Below, piece by piece: positions 7,620-16,625 of a DNA stretch of 62,559 nucleotides. Positions within the stretch are counted from its first letter, which is position 1. Every line of letters begins with the position of its first letter. The notes below the pieces were generated by a model. It searched no databases, was not told the DNA's origin, and saw only the letters and a list, made by a program, of their open reading frames with translations. The stretch is from an uncultured Bacteroidia bacterium. GTDB lineage: Bacteria; Bacteroidota; Bacteroidia; Bacteroidales; UBA932. Where the stretch lies: positions 1 through 62,559 of the forward strand of contig CACZEU010000001.1 of assembly GCA_902780175.1 (NCBI GenBank). Direction: 5' to 3'. Both the position numbers and the translations under genes were made by a program.

Positions 7620-9827
7620 ATGAAAAAGGTAGCACTAGCAACCCTGCTGCTCGTCGCAGCAGCCTGCACCCAGGCCCCCAAGGCCCCCACTGCAAAATCC
7701 TACCCCATAGTAGATTCCCTCCTCAAGGTGATGACCCTCGAAGAGAAGGTCGGCCAGACCGTCCTCTTCACCTCCGACTGGACCGTCACCGGCCCCACCA
7801 TGCGCGAGGGCTACCTGGACGACATCCGCGCCGGACGCTGCGGCAACATCTTCAACGCCTACACCGCCGGCTACACCCGCAAGCTCCAGGAAATCGCCGT
7901 AAACGAAACCCGCCTCGGCATCCCGCTGCTCTTCGGCTACGACGTCATCCACGGATTCCGCACCATCTTCCCCATCAACCTCGGAATGTCCTGCTCCTGG
8001 GACGTGGAGGCCATTGAAGAATCGGCCAGGATCGCCGCCCGCGAGGCCGCTGCCGCCGGTCTTCACTGGACCTACTCCCCCATGTGCGACATCAGCGTGG
8101 AGCCCCGCTGGGGCCGTATTTCCGAGGGTGCCGGAGAGGATGCCTTCCTGGGCAGCCTCATCGCCGCCGCAATGACCCGCGGCTACCAGGGCGACGACCT
8201 CAGCGACGTCGGCACAGTCCTCGCCTGCGTCAAGCATTACGCCGCATACGGCGCGCCCCAGGCCGGCCGCGACTACAACACCGTCGATATGTCCGAACGC
8301 TGGCTGCGCGAGTTCTACCTCCCGCCCTACAAGGCCGCCATCGACGCCGGCGCGCTCAGCGTGATGGCCTCCTTCAACGAGCTTGACGGCGTACCCGCCA
8401 CCGCCAACAGGCACCTTCTGCAGGACATCCTGCGTGACGAATGGGGCTTCCGCGGCTTCGTGGTGTCCGATTACACCGGCATCAACGAAATGGTGATGCA
8501 CGGCTACGCCTCCGACGTGGAAGACGCCGGCCGCCTTGCCATGAACGCCGGACTCGACATGGACATGCAGGGCGCCTCCTACATGGACTACATGGTCGGA
8601 CTGGTGCGCAGCGGCAAGGTCCGCGAAAGCACACTGGACGAGGCCGTACGCCGCATCCTCAACGTCAAGGCGGAACTCGGCCTGTTCGACGACCCGTTCC
8701 GCTATTGCTCCGCCGAGCGCGAGGCCACCGAAACCCTTACCGAAGACAACAAGGCCGCGGCCCGCAGGATAGCCTCCGGCTCGATGGTGCTCCTTAAGAA
8801 CGACGGCGTCCTGCCGCTGCAGAAAGGCAAACGCACCGCCGTCATCGGCGCCCTTGCCGCATCCAAGGACGACCTCCTGGGCTCCTGGAGGGGCGCAGGC
8901 GAGGTTGAATCCGTACCCGCAAGCATACTCGACGCCATCCGCGAGGTCGCACCAGTTGCCTACGCAGAGGGCGCCAAGGAGATGGGCGACGACCGCAGCG
9001 GATTCGCCGCAGCCCTTTCCGCCGCCCGCAGTGCCGAGCAGGTGGTGCTTGTAATCGGCGAAGACTGCCAGTGGAGCGGCGAGGCCGCATCGCGCTCCGA
9101 CATCCGCATCCCCGGCGTGCAGACCGAACTGCTCGAAAAGCTCGCCGCCACCGGCAAAAAGGTCGCCGTGGTGCTGCTGAACGGCCGTCCGCTCGACCTG
9201 AGCCGCGAAAACGAACTCGCCGGTGCGCTCCTGGAGGCCTGGTACCCCGGCACCATGGGCGGATATGCCGTAGCCGACGTACTCTTCGGCGACTTCAACC
9301 CCTGCGGCAAGCTCAGCGTCACCTTCCCCAGGTGCCTCGGCCAGGTCCCCATCTACCATTACGCCAAGAACACCGGCCGGCCGTACATCCATCCGGAGGC
9401 CAAGTACGAATCCCGCTACCTGGACGTCGCCAACGAGCCCCTGTTCGCATTCGGCCACGGCCTGAGCTATACCGATTTTGAATACTCTGCCATCAGCCTG
9501 TCGTCCGACAGCTTCTCCGGAGGCGGCTCCATCAGGGCGACGGTCACAGTCCTCAACAACGGCAGCCGCGAGGGCACCGAGACCGTCCAGATGTACATCC
9601 GCGACCTCGTCGGCAGCGTCACCCGTCCCGTCAAGCAGCTGAAGGGCTTCGAGCGCGTCACCCTCGGCCCGGGCGAGTCCAAAGAGGTCAGCTTCACCAT
9701 TGACGCGGAGACCATCTCCTTCTGGCGCCAGGACATGACATGGGGCCCCGAGAGCGGCGACTTCATGCTCTTCATCGGCGGCAGTTCCGACGATGTCAAG
9801 GAAATCCCCTTCAGCTATGCGGAATAA
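7620..9827 (+). CDS. GH3 beta-glucosidase lipoprotein
   Basis: A 735-residue protein from the ATG at 7620; the signal peptide ends in LVAAAC (Cys16), so it is a lipoprotein. It has the GH3 N-terminal barrel with KHYAAYGAPQAGRDYNT (205-221) and GFVVSDYTG, in which Asp284 is the expected nucleophile. A GH3 C-terminal alpha/beta domain (about 400-620) and a fibronectin-III-like domain (about 640-735) follow. It would remove glucose from the ends of beta-glucooligosaccharides in the periplasm. It is the first gene of the PUL and overlaps the next gene by 11 bases. Its pairing with a GH144-type enzyme recalls the Bacteroides thetaiotaomicron BT_3566/BT_3567 arrangement for beta-1,2-glucan. Confidence 0.93.
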   Translation: MKKVALATLLLVAAACTQAPKAPTAKSYPIVDSLLKVMTLEEKVGQTVLFTSDWTVTGPTMREGYLDDIRAGRCGNIFNAYTAGYTRKLQEIAVNETRLGIPLLFGYDVIHGFRTIFPINLGMSCSWDVEAIEESARIAAREAAAAGLHWTYSPMCDISVEPRWGRISEGAGEDAFLGSLIAAAMTRGYQGDDLSDVGTVLACVKHYAAYGAPQAGRDYNTVDMSERWLREFYLPPYKAAIDAGALSVMASFNELDGVPATANRHLLQDILRDEWGFRGFVVSDYTGINEMVMHGYASDVEDAGRLAMNAGLDMDMQGASYMDYMVGLVRSGKVRESTLDEAVRRILNVKAELGLFDDPFRYCSAEREATETLTEDNKAAARRIASGSMVLLKNDGVLPLQKGKRTAVIGALAASKDDLLGSWRGAGEVESVPASILDAIREVAPVAYAEGAKEMGDDRSGFAAALSAARSAEQVVLVIGEDCQWSGEAASRSDIRIPGVQTELLEKLAATGKKVAVVLLNGRPLDLSRENELAGALLEAWYPGTMGGYAVADVLFGDFNPCGKLSVTFPRCLGQVPIYHYAKNTGRPYIHPEAKYESRYLDVANEPLFAFGHGLSYTDFEYSAISLSSDSFSGGGSIRATVTVLNNGSREGTETVQMYIRDLVGSVTRPVKQLKGFERVTLGPGESKEVSFTIDAETISFWRQDMTWGPESGDFMLFIGGSSDDVKEIPFSYAE

Positions 9828-11106
9828 TGTTCTTCTGATACTGGCGGCAGTTGCGCTGCTGGCATCCTGCGGTCCCCGGAGGGCGCCCAGGCAGCTTCTG
9901 TCCGACGAGGCCCTGCTGGACACCGTCGAGCGCTGTACCATCAAGTATTTCACCGACTTTGCAGACCCCGCCACCGGGCTTGCGAGGGAAAGGAACAACG
10001 ACCGGAACGGCAAGATAGTCACCATCGGGGGCTCCGGATTCGGAATGATGGCGGTGATCGCCGGAGCCGAACGGGAGTACTACCCGAAGGCCGAGGGCGT
10101 GCAGCGCATCGGCAGGATGGTGGAGAGCCTCGAGAGGCTCGAACGCTTCCACGGCGCCTGGGCCCACTGGTACGACGCCGACAGCGGCAAGCCGTTCAGC
10201 TTCAGCCAGTTCGACGACGGAGGAGACCTCGTTGAAACGGCATTCATGGTGCAGGGCCTGCTTACAGCCCGCCAGTGGCTGGCAGACAAGGACAGCGACC
10301 TCGCTGCCCGCTGCGACAGGCTCTGGCAGGACGTGGAATGGGACTGGTACACCCGGGGCACAGATTCCCTCTACTGGCACTGGTCAAAGAACTACGGATG
10401 GAAGATGAATCACCGCATCAAGGGCTTCGACGAAACCCTTATCACATACGTACTTGCGGCATCTTCCCCCACGCATCCCATAAGGCCCGAAGTGTATCAG
10501 GCCTGCTACAAGAAGTCCGACTATTACTACAACGGCAAGAAGTATTACGGCATCACCCTGCCGCTCGGGATGGAGCTCGGCGGCCCGCTGTTCTTCTGCC
10601 ATTACTCCTTCCTGGGGCTCGATCCCCGAGGCCTCAGGGACGACTGCTGCGATTATTTCGAACGCAACACCGCCCACACCCTCATCCACCGGGCATACGC
10701 CATCGACAATCCCCGCGGGCACAAGGGCTACGGCGAGAAACTCTGGGGCTTCACCTCCTCGGACGACCCGTACGTCGGCTATTGCTCCCACCATCCGGGC
10801 ACGCCCGACGAGAACGGCACCGTCTCCCCTACGGCGGCCATAAGCAGCATAGTATATACGCCGAACGAATCGATGAAGGTCCTCGGCCACCTGTTTTACG
10901 AGACGGAGATGTTCGGCCCCTGGGGCTTCTACGACGCATACAACCCCGGATGCGAGCAGCCCGTCATCGACCATTACCTTGCAATCGACCAGGGCCCGGA
11001 GGCCGTCATGATAGAGAACTACCGCAGCGCCCTGCTGTGGAAACTTTTCATGAGCAGCCCGGAAATCCTCCCCGGCCTGAAGAAACTCGGATTCCGCTAC
11101 GAATAG
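9817..11106 (+). CDS. GH144-like glucoamylase-fold glucanase, lipoprotein
   Basis: The start chosen is the ATG at 9817 (MRNNVLLIL), giving 429 residues with lipobox LLASC. An upstream ATG at 9793 would put a charged stretch before the signal. The body is a PF10091 (glucoamylase) domain: ARERNNDR, GGSGFGMMA, DDGGDLVETAFMVQGLL, WDWYTRG, ITYVLAASSPTHP and AIDQGPEAVMIENYR. Family GH144 contains endo-beta-1,2-glucanases with this fold, so it probably cleaves a beta-glucan (best guess beta-1,2). It is translationally coupled to the GH3 gene. The catalytic residues were not assigned. A second, longer relative lies at 16626. Confidence 0.82.
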   Translation: MRNNVLLILAAVALLASCGPRRAPRQLLSDEALLDTVERCTIKYFTDFADPATGLARERNNDRNGKIVTIGGSGFGMMAVIAGAEREYYPKAEGVQRIGRMVESLERLERFHGAWAHWYDADSGKPFSFSQFDDGGDLVETAFMVQGLLTARQWLADKDSDLAARCDRLWQDVEWDWYTRGTDSLYWHWSKNYGWKMNHRIKGFDETLITYVLAASSPTHPIRPEVYQACYKKSDYYYNGKKYYGITLPLGMELGGPLFFCHYSFLGLDPRGLRDDCCDYFERNTAHTLIHRAYAIDNPRGHKGYGEKLWGFTSSDDPYVGYCSHHPGTPDENGTVSPTAAISSIVYTPNESMKVLGHLFYETEMFGPWGFYDAYNPGCEQPVIDHYLAIDQGPEAVMIENYRSALLWKLFMSSPEILPGLKKLGFRYE

Positions 11107-11149
11107 CGCGCAAGATTACGCACACACACGGATTTAACTTTATATCGAT

Positions 11150-14100
11150 ATGAAAAAACTCATTCTTTTGCTTGCCGTTCTCCTCGCCGGGACAGCCGTC
11201 TACGCGCAGGGATATCAGGTGAAAGGCGTAATCCAGGATGAACTGGGCCCGGTCATCGGCGCCACCGTCCTGGAGGCCGGCACCATGAACGGCACCTCGA
11301 CGGGCCTGGACGGGGATTATCTCCTCGTGGTCTCCAGCCCCGACGCCACCATCGAAATAAGCTGCATGGGCTACGCAACCCAGACCTTCAAGGCCTCCGA
11401 GGTGCCTGCAACGGTTATCCTCGGCGAAGACCAGAACTTCCTGGAGGAGGTCGTAGTGGTAGGTTACGGCACCCAGAAGGCCAAGGACCTCACGGCGCCG
11501 ATATCCTCCGTAAAGGGCGACGAGCTGTCCAAGCAGATTTCCGGAAACGCCCTCGGAGCCCTGCAGGGCAAGGCTTCCGGCGTCCGCATCATACAGAGCG
11601 GCTCCCCGGGAGCATCCCCTTCCATCACCATACGCGGAACCGGATCCATCGGCGATTACGCTTCTCCGCTGTACGTGGTTGACGGCGCATTCGTGGATGA
11701 CATCGGATTTATCTCCACCGACGACATCCAGGACATGACCATCCTCAAGGATGCATCCGCCGCCGCCATTTACGGCGTACGCGCGGCCAACGGCGTCATC
11801 ATCATCACCACAAAGAAAGGCACATCCGACCACACCGAAATCAGCTACAGCGGCTACGGCGGCATCCAGGTCCCCGTCAACGTGATGAAACTGGCAGGTA
11901 CGCAGCAGTATATTGAACTGCTCAACGAGGCGTTCGCCAGCGACCCCAAGTACGTCCCCAAGAATGCCTCCGACTATCCCGCCAGCACCGACTGGTACAG
12001 CGCCCTGCTGCGTCCCGCGCCCACACACAATCACGCCCTCGACTTCTCCGGCGGCAGCGACAAGACCAATTATTCGGTCGGCCTCGGCTACTTCTACCAG
12101 GACGGCATCATGGACTGCGACAATTACTACCGGCGCCTCAACTTCCGCACCCGCATCGACCAGAAGATGAAGTCCTGGCTGAACGTCGGCGTAAACTTCA
12201 TCCTGTCCCGCTATAACCGCAAGGATCCCAATTCCGGTGCATTCGCCCAGGCGTTCGTCAATCCCCCGGTGTACCCCGTTTACAACGACGCCAACACCGA
12301 GGCATACCCTGTCAAGTTCGACTCCCCTCAGCGCTACGGCTGGGGCGGCTCGTACGGCAACCCCTACGCATCCATTTATTATGCGGACAACATGACCGAC
12401 GGACTCAACACCGTGTTCTCAACCTACGCCGAACTCAAGTTCTGGGAAGACAAGATCAAGGTGCGCAGTTCGTACAACATGGAATTCCAGGCCTGGCAGA
12501 GCAGCGGATACACCCCTGAGCACCTGGTGTACGGAACCCAGGGCAGCGGCATCTCCTCCCTCAGCAAGACCTTCGCCCTCCGCTTCAAGCACGTAATCGA
12601 CAACACCGTCACGTACGCCGACAGGGCAGGCAAGCACAGCTGGTCCGCCATGCTAGGCCAGTCCACCCGCATAGAAACCCTTTCCGGAATAACGGGGACC
12701 GCCACCGACGTCCCCAATATCGACGCCCAGTCCCGCTATCTCGGGCTCGGTTCGATGAGGGACATCACCGTGAGCGACCTCAACCCGGGGCCCTACCGCC
12801 ACAACGGCCTCTCGTTCTTCGGCAGGGGCACTTACAACTACGCCGACAAGTATCTGGCGACCGTCACACTCCGTGCGGACGGCAGTTCCAAGTACAACGA
12901 CGATCCGGAAACCGCCTGGAACGAGAAATGGGGCATATTCCCCTCTGTCGGCCTGGGCTGGGTGCTCACCGAAGAGGATTTCATGAAGAGCGTGCCGGCA
13001 TTCGAGTACCTTAAGCTGCGTGCCAGCTGGGGTCTCCTCGGCAACGACAACGTCCCCGCCAACTCGTCTGCGATCATAGGCGCCAGCGGGATCAGCGCTT
13101 CCGGCGTGTTCAACGATACGGTAATCGACGGCGTCGGTGCCCAGACGGTACTTCAGAACTCCCTGCGCTGGGAGGTCGTCAACGAATTCGACGTCGGTGT
13201 TGACTTCACCTTCCTTTCCGCCAGGCTGACGGGAGAGCTGGATTACTACAACCGCACCACTCACAACGTGGTATTCTACGTCCCTATCGTCTCCGGCGGC
13301 GGAACCGCATATCTGCTCGACAACAACGGCGTTGTCAACAATTCCGGCGTGGAACTCAACCTGGGCTGGAAAGACAAGATCGGCAGCGACTTCTCCTACA
13401 ACGTGGGAATGAACCTCACCACCGTGCACAACAACGTAGTGAGCCTCGAGGGCCGCGACAACATACCCGGAGGCATGGTCCGTGGCAATTACACCACCCT
13501 CACCCAGCCGGGATACCCCATCGGTTCCTTCTGGGGATACAAGATCGACAAGGTTTTCGAAGGCACTAAAGACTATATGCTCGCACCTGCCAGCCAGGCC
13601 GTCGGCGGGCCGGGTTATTTCCAGTACACGGACGTGGTTGCCGACGGAAAGATTGACGAAAAAGACAAGACCTGGCTCGGAAGCCCCATCCCGTGGCTGA
13701 TGACCGGACTGGACTTCGGCATCAACTGGAAGGGCCTGGATGCAGGAATTTCCCTCTACGGCCAGTTTGGCAACAAGATACTCAACGCCAAGCGCATGAA
13801 CCGCGGCACATTCTCCGACGGCAACTACGACAAGGATTTCGCAGACCACGCCTGGCGCAAGGGCGCACCCAGTTCCAAATATCCTTCCGCAGAGGCATAC
13901 ACCGACGCTTACACCCAGCAGGCCAACACCTTCTTCGTGGAGGACGGATGGTTCGTGAGGATACAGAACATACAGGCAGGTTACACATTCAGCAAGCCCT
14001 TCGGAATGGACTTCGTGAAATCCCTGAGGGTTTACCTGTCGGCACAGCGTCCGTTCACCTATTTCCCCTACCACGGCTTCACGGCCGAGGTCGGCGGCTC

Positions 14101-14182
14101 TCCCATCGAGTCCGGCATCGACACTTCCACACACCCGATGCAGGCAATCTACACACTTGGTCTCAAAGTCAACTTCAACTAA
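11150..14182 (+). CDS. SusC-like TonB-dependent outer-membrane transporter
   Basis: A 1010-residue protein with signal peptide MKKLILLLAVLLAGTAVYAQ. Then come a carboxypeptidase-regulatory-like domain (about 22-95), the SusC linker EEVVVVGYGTQ (about 103-113), a plug with LYVVDG and ILKDASAAAIYG, and a large C-terminal barrel ending in TLGLKVNFN. It would import glucan oligosaccharides across the outer membrane using TonB. It is followed nine bases later by SusD. The 43-bp gap before it has TAACTTTA, one base off the -7 consensus, so extra transcription may start here. Confidence 0.95.
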   Translation: MKKLILLLAVLLAGTAVYAQGYQVKGVIQDELGPVIGATVLEAGTMNGTSTGLDGDYLLVVSSPDATIEISCMGYATQTFKASEVPATVILGEDQNFLEEVVVVGYGTQKAKDLTAPISSVKGDELSKQISGNALGALQGKASGVRIIQSGSPGASPSITIRGTGSIGDYASPLYVVDGAFVDDIGFISTDDIQDMTILKDASAAAIYGVRAANGVIIITTKKGTSDHTEISYSGYGGIQVPVNVMKLAGTQQYIELLNEAFASDPKYVPKNASDYPASTDWYSALLRPAPTHNHALDFSGGSDKTNYSVGLGYFYQDGIMDCDNYYRRLNFRTRIDQKMKSWLNVGVNFILSRYNRKDPNSGAFAQAFVNPPVYPVYNDANTEAYPVKFDSPQRYGWGGSYGNPYASIYYADNMTDGLNTVFSTYAELKFWEDKIKVRSSYNMEFQAWQSSGYTPEHLVYGTQGSGISSLSKTFALRFKHVIDNTVTYADRAGKHSWSAMLGQSTRIETLSGITGTATDVPNIDAQSRYLGLGSMRDITVSDLNPGPYRHNGLSFFGRGTYNYADKYLATVTLRADGSSKYNDDPETAWNEKWGIFPSVGLGWVLTEEDFMKSVPAFEYLKLRASWGLLGNDNVPANSSAIIGASGISASGVFNDTVIDGVGAQTVLQNSLRWEVVNEFDVGVDFTFLSARLTGELDYYNRTTHNVVFYVPIVSGGGTAYLLDNNGVVNNSGVELNLGWKDKIGSDFSYNVGMNLTTVHNNVVSLEGRDNIPGGMVRGNYTTLTQPGYPIGSFWGYKIDKVFEGTKDYMLAPASQAVGGPGYFQYTDVVADGKIDEKDKTWLGSPIPWLMTGLDFGINWKGLDAGISLYGQFGNKILNAKRMNRGTFSDGNYDKDFADHAWRKGAPSSKYPSAEAYTDAYTQQANTFFVEDGWFVRIQNIQAGYTFSKPFGMDFVKSLRVYLSAQRPFTYFPYHGFTAEVGGSPIESGIDTSTHPMQAIYTLGLKVNFN

Positions 14183-14190
14183 CGGATGTC

Positions 14191-15666
14191 ATGAAAAAAT
14201 CATTAATTCTTATATCCCTGGCGATACTCTGTGCGTCCTGCTCGGATTTCCTGAACATCCGTCCCGAGGGCACCACGACAGCACTCAGCCTCGACCACAG
14301 CAAGGCCGAGAACATCTTCAAGCCGGTGAGCGCCGCTTATGCAGAACTCCGTTCCTACGGCTCCCATTCCTTCCCCTACATAGGTTGTCTTGAGGTTACG
14401 TCCGACGATGCCGACAAGGGTTCAACCCCGGAAGACGGAGCGTCGATGAAGCAGCTTGACGAATTCCGGTATGACGGAGCCAACGAGCTCATCACCGAGC
14501 AGTGGTCCGCCTGGTACAACATAGTTTCCGCCGCCAACAACGCCGTCTCGCAGATGGCCATGTTCGATGAGGAACTCACGAAGGAAGAAGACAAGGCCAC
14601 AGCCCGCCAGTGCGTGGGCGACGCCAAATTCATCCGGGCGTACGCCTATTTCCGCCTGCTGACGATGTTCGGCAACATACCCATCATCGACAAGGTAATG
14701 AGTTCCGAGGAGCTCGCCTCCCAGAAGCAGGCGGCACCGGAAAAGGTCTGGGAATTCATAGAGTCCGACCTGTCCGACGCCATCAGCCTTCTGCCCGACA
14801 GCTGGGGCAAGGCCTACCTTGGCCGCGTCACGAAATACTCTGCGATGGCCCTCAAGGCAAAGGTCCACCTGTACCAGAAAGAATGGAACGAGGCCGCACA
14901 GCTGTGCGACGCCATAATTGCCAGCGGCCGATATCACCTGCTGCCCGACTTCCGCGCCGTATTCTCCATCGACGGCGAGAACAGCGCCGAATCCCTGTTC
15001 GAAATCCAGAGCTCCGACCTCGGAAAGGCCTCCGGAGACGCCGCTTTCAACACTTACGCCTATGTCCAGGGCCCGCGCAACAACACCCCTTCCAATATGC
15101 AGGGATGGGGATTCTGCACGCCCAGCGAGTCCCTGATAAAGTTCTTCACCGACCGTGGCGAGACCGTCCGCGCAACCACAACGTTCCTCTACTCCGGAAG
15201 CACCACTCCGGAGGGCGATTACATCAGCAAGGACTGTCCCAACCCGGTCTACAACGGAAAGGTCTATACCCCCTCATCCTATAACGACTGGAGCAACAAC
15301 GGTTACGGCTACGACTACAACATCCGCATCATCCGTTATTCCGAGGTGTTGCTGATGTTCGCCGAGTCCGTGGCAAGGGGCGCTTCCGGCAGTTTCGCCT
15401 CGGGATATACAGCCCAGATGGCCCTGGACGAGGTCCGCACCCGCGCAGGACTGGCCTCCGTGGAGCCCACCGTTGACAACATACTCGACGAGAGGCGCGC
15501 CGAACTTGCGATGGAAGAGGACCGTTTCATGGACCTCATCCGCACCGGCAAGGCGGCCGAGGTGCTCGGCCCCCGCGGTTTCGTGGAAGGCAAGCACAAC
15601 CTCTTCCCCATCCCCGCAACACAGCTCCAGCTTAACGAAAATCTCAATCAAAACCCTAAATATTAA
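14191..15666 (+). CDS. SusD/RagB-family surface glycan-binding lipoprotein
   Basis: The start is the ATG at 14191, giving 491 residues with lipobox ILCASC followed by SDFLNIRPEG, a typical SusD opening. The TPR-rich core has SAWYNIVSAANN, AKFIRAYAYFRLLTMFGNIPI and the late RRAELAMEEDRFMDLIRTGKA. The C-terminal end NLFPIPATQLQLNENLNQNPKY is the standard SusD tail. It forms the lid on the SusC barrel and binds the target glycan. Length and order fit a canonical SusCD pair. Confidence 0.95.
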   Translation: MKKSLILISLAILCASCSDFLNIRPEGTTTALSLDHSKAENIFKPVSAAYAELRSYGSHSFPYIGCLEVTSDDADKGSTPEDGASMKQLDEFRYDGANELITEQWSAWYNIVSAANNAVSQMAMFDEELTKEEDKATARQCVGDAKFIRAYAYFRLLTMFGNIPIIDKVMSSEELASQKQAAPEKVWEFIESDLSDAISLLPDSWGKAYLGRVTKYSAMALKAKVHLYQKEWNEAAQLCDAIIASGRYHLLPDFRAVFSIDGENSAESLFEIQSSDLGKASGDAAFNTYAYVQGPRNNTPSNMQGWGFCTPSESLIKFFTDRGETVRATTTFLYSGSTTPEGDYISKDCPNPVYNGKVYTPSSYNDWSNNGYGYDYNIRIIRYSEVLLMFAESVARGASGSFASGYTAQMALDEVRTRAGLASVEPTVDNILDERRAELAMEEDRFMDLIRTGKAAEVLGPRGFVEGKHNLFPIPATQLQLNENLNQNPKY

Positions 15667-15684
15667 TCCTTTAACAAATCAATC

Positions 15685-16572
15685 ATGAAGAAATTTTTCT
15701 TTTTCGCAACCATGGCAGCCGCAGCATCTGCTATCATTTCCTGTGAACCTGTCAAACCCGACACCACCGGCGGCGTTGCCGTCGGCGCAGAAAACCTCGT
15801 AGCCTATTTCCCTCTGGACTCCCAGGAGAAGGCCATCACCCTCGGTGAGGGCGTTTCCGTGTCCGAACTTGGCGGCCAGGGCCAGTTCACGGAAGCAGGT
15901 GCCCGCGGCGGCTGCTACGTCAATGCCAGCAAGAGCCACGACACCCAGGCTTATCTCAAGCTCAACGTTCCCGCCGACTTCCTCAAGAAGCTCACCAGCT
16001 TCACCTTCAGCGCATGGGTCAATGCTCCCACCGAGCGTGGCGGCATCATGACATTCGACGGCGGCACCGACCCCAACTGGGGCGCATTGGACCTCTTCCT
16101 TGACGGAGAGGGCGACGCCGGCGTAACCCTCAAGGGCTACCTGTTCAACAACGGCACCGAGTGGGGCGGATTCTATCCCACATACCAGGGACCCGAGGTT
16201 GCAAAGAACAAGTGGATTTATGTGACCTACGTCTATGATGAGGCCACATCCTACGCCAACCTCTACGTCAACGGAACCCTCGTGGGCAACGCCAACGAGG
16301 AGGGTGTCATCGAAGGCACCAACCTCTGCTGGGCCGGTCCTGCCGACGCCAACGGCAACCAGGCCAAGGTCGGCAAACTCAACCTTTCCGACGTCAGCTG
16401 CATGTACATCGGCGCCTTCGCCTCCCGCGAGACCGGAAAATCCGCCGAGACATGGCTGAGCTATTTCGCCGGCAAGATCGACGAGATACGCATCTTCAAC
16501 AAGGGCCTCAGCGCCGCCGAGGTCAAGTCCCTCTTCCAGGCTGAAGTAGCGGCTGCAAATAATCTTGACTAA
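15685..16572 (+). CDS. LamG-domain lipoprotein, probable surface glycan-binding protein
   Basis: A 295-residue lipoprotein (signal ends AIISC). Residues about 35-290 form one concanavalin-A-like LamG/Laminin_G_3 domain: LVAYFPLDS, FTFSAWVNAP, WIYVTYVYDEATSYANLYVNG and GKIDEIRIFNKGLSAAEV. No catalytic residues were recognised, so a binding role next to SusCD is likely. It lies 18 bases after susD and is followed by a strong terminator, so it is probably the last gene of the main PUL transcript. Confidence 0.85.
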   Translation: MKKFFFFATMAAAASAIISCEPVKPDTTGGVAVGAENLVAYFPLDSQEKAITLGEGVSVSELGGQGQFTEAGARGGCYVNASKSHDTQAYLKLNVPADFLKKLTSFTFSAWVNAPTERGGIMTFDGGTDPNWGALDLFLDGEGDAGVTLKGYLFNNGTEWGGFYPTYQGPEVAKNKWIYVTYVYDEATSYANLYVNGTLVGNANEEGVIEGTNLCWAGPADANGNQAKVGKLNLSDVSCMYIGAFASRETGKSAETWLSYFAGKIDEIRIFNKGLSAAEVKSLFQAEVAAANNLD

Positions 16573-16585
16573 TTGACCATCTCAC

Positions 16586-16622
16586 GCCGGAAGAGTCTGC
16601 GCAAGACTCTTCCGGCTTTTTT
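16586..16622 (+). terminator. Strong intrinsic terminator
   Basis: A 13-bp perfect stem (16586-16598 with 16604-16616), loop GCGCA, followed by six T. It ends only a few bases before the ATG at 16626. Confidence 0.92.
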
Positions 16623-16625
16623 CTT

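Noticed and set aside
7635..10025. 796-codon minus-strand open frame opposite the GH3 gene
   Set aside because: Gly/Val/Ala/Asp-rich shadow typical of codon bias; no motif, and the plus strand encodes an unmistakable GH3 enzyme.
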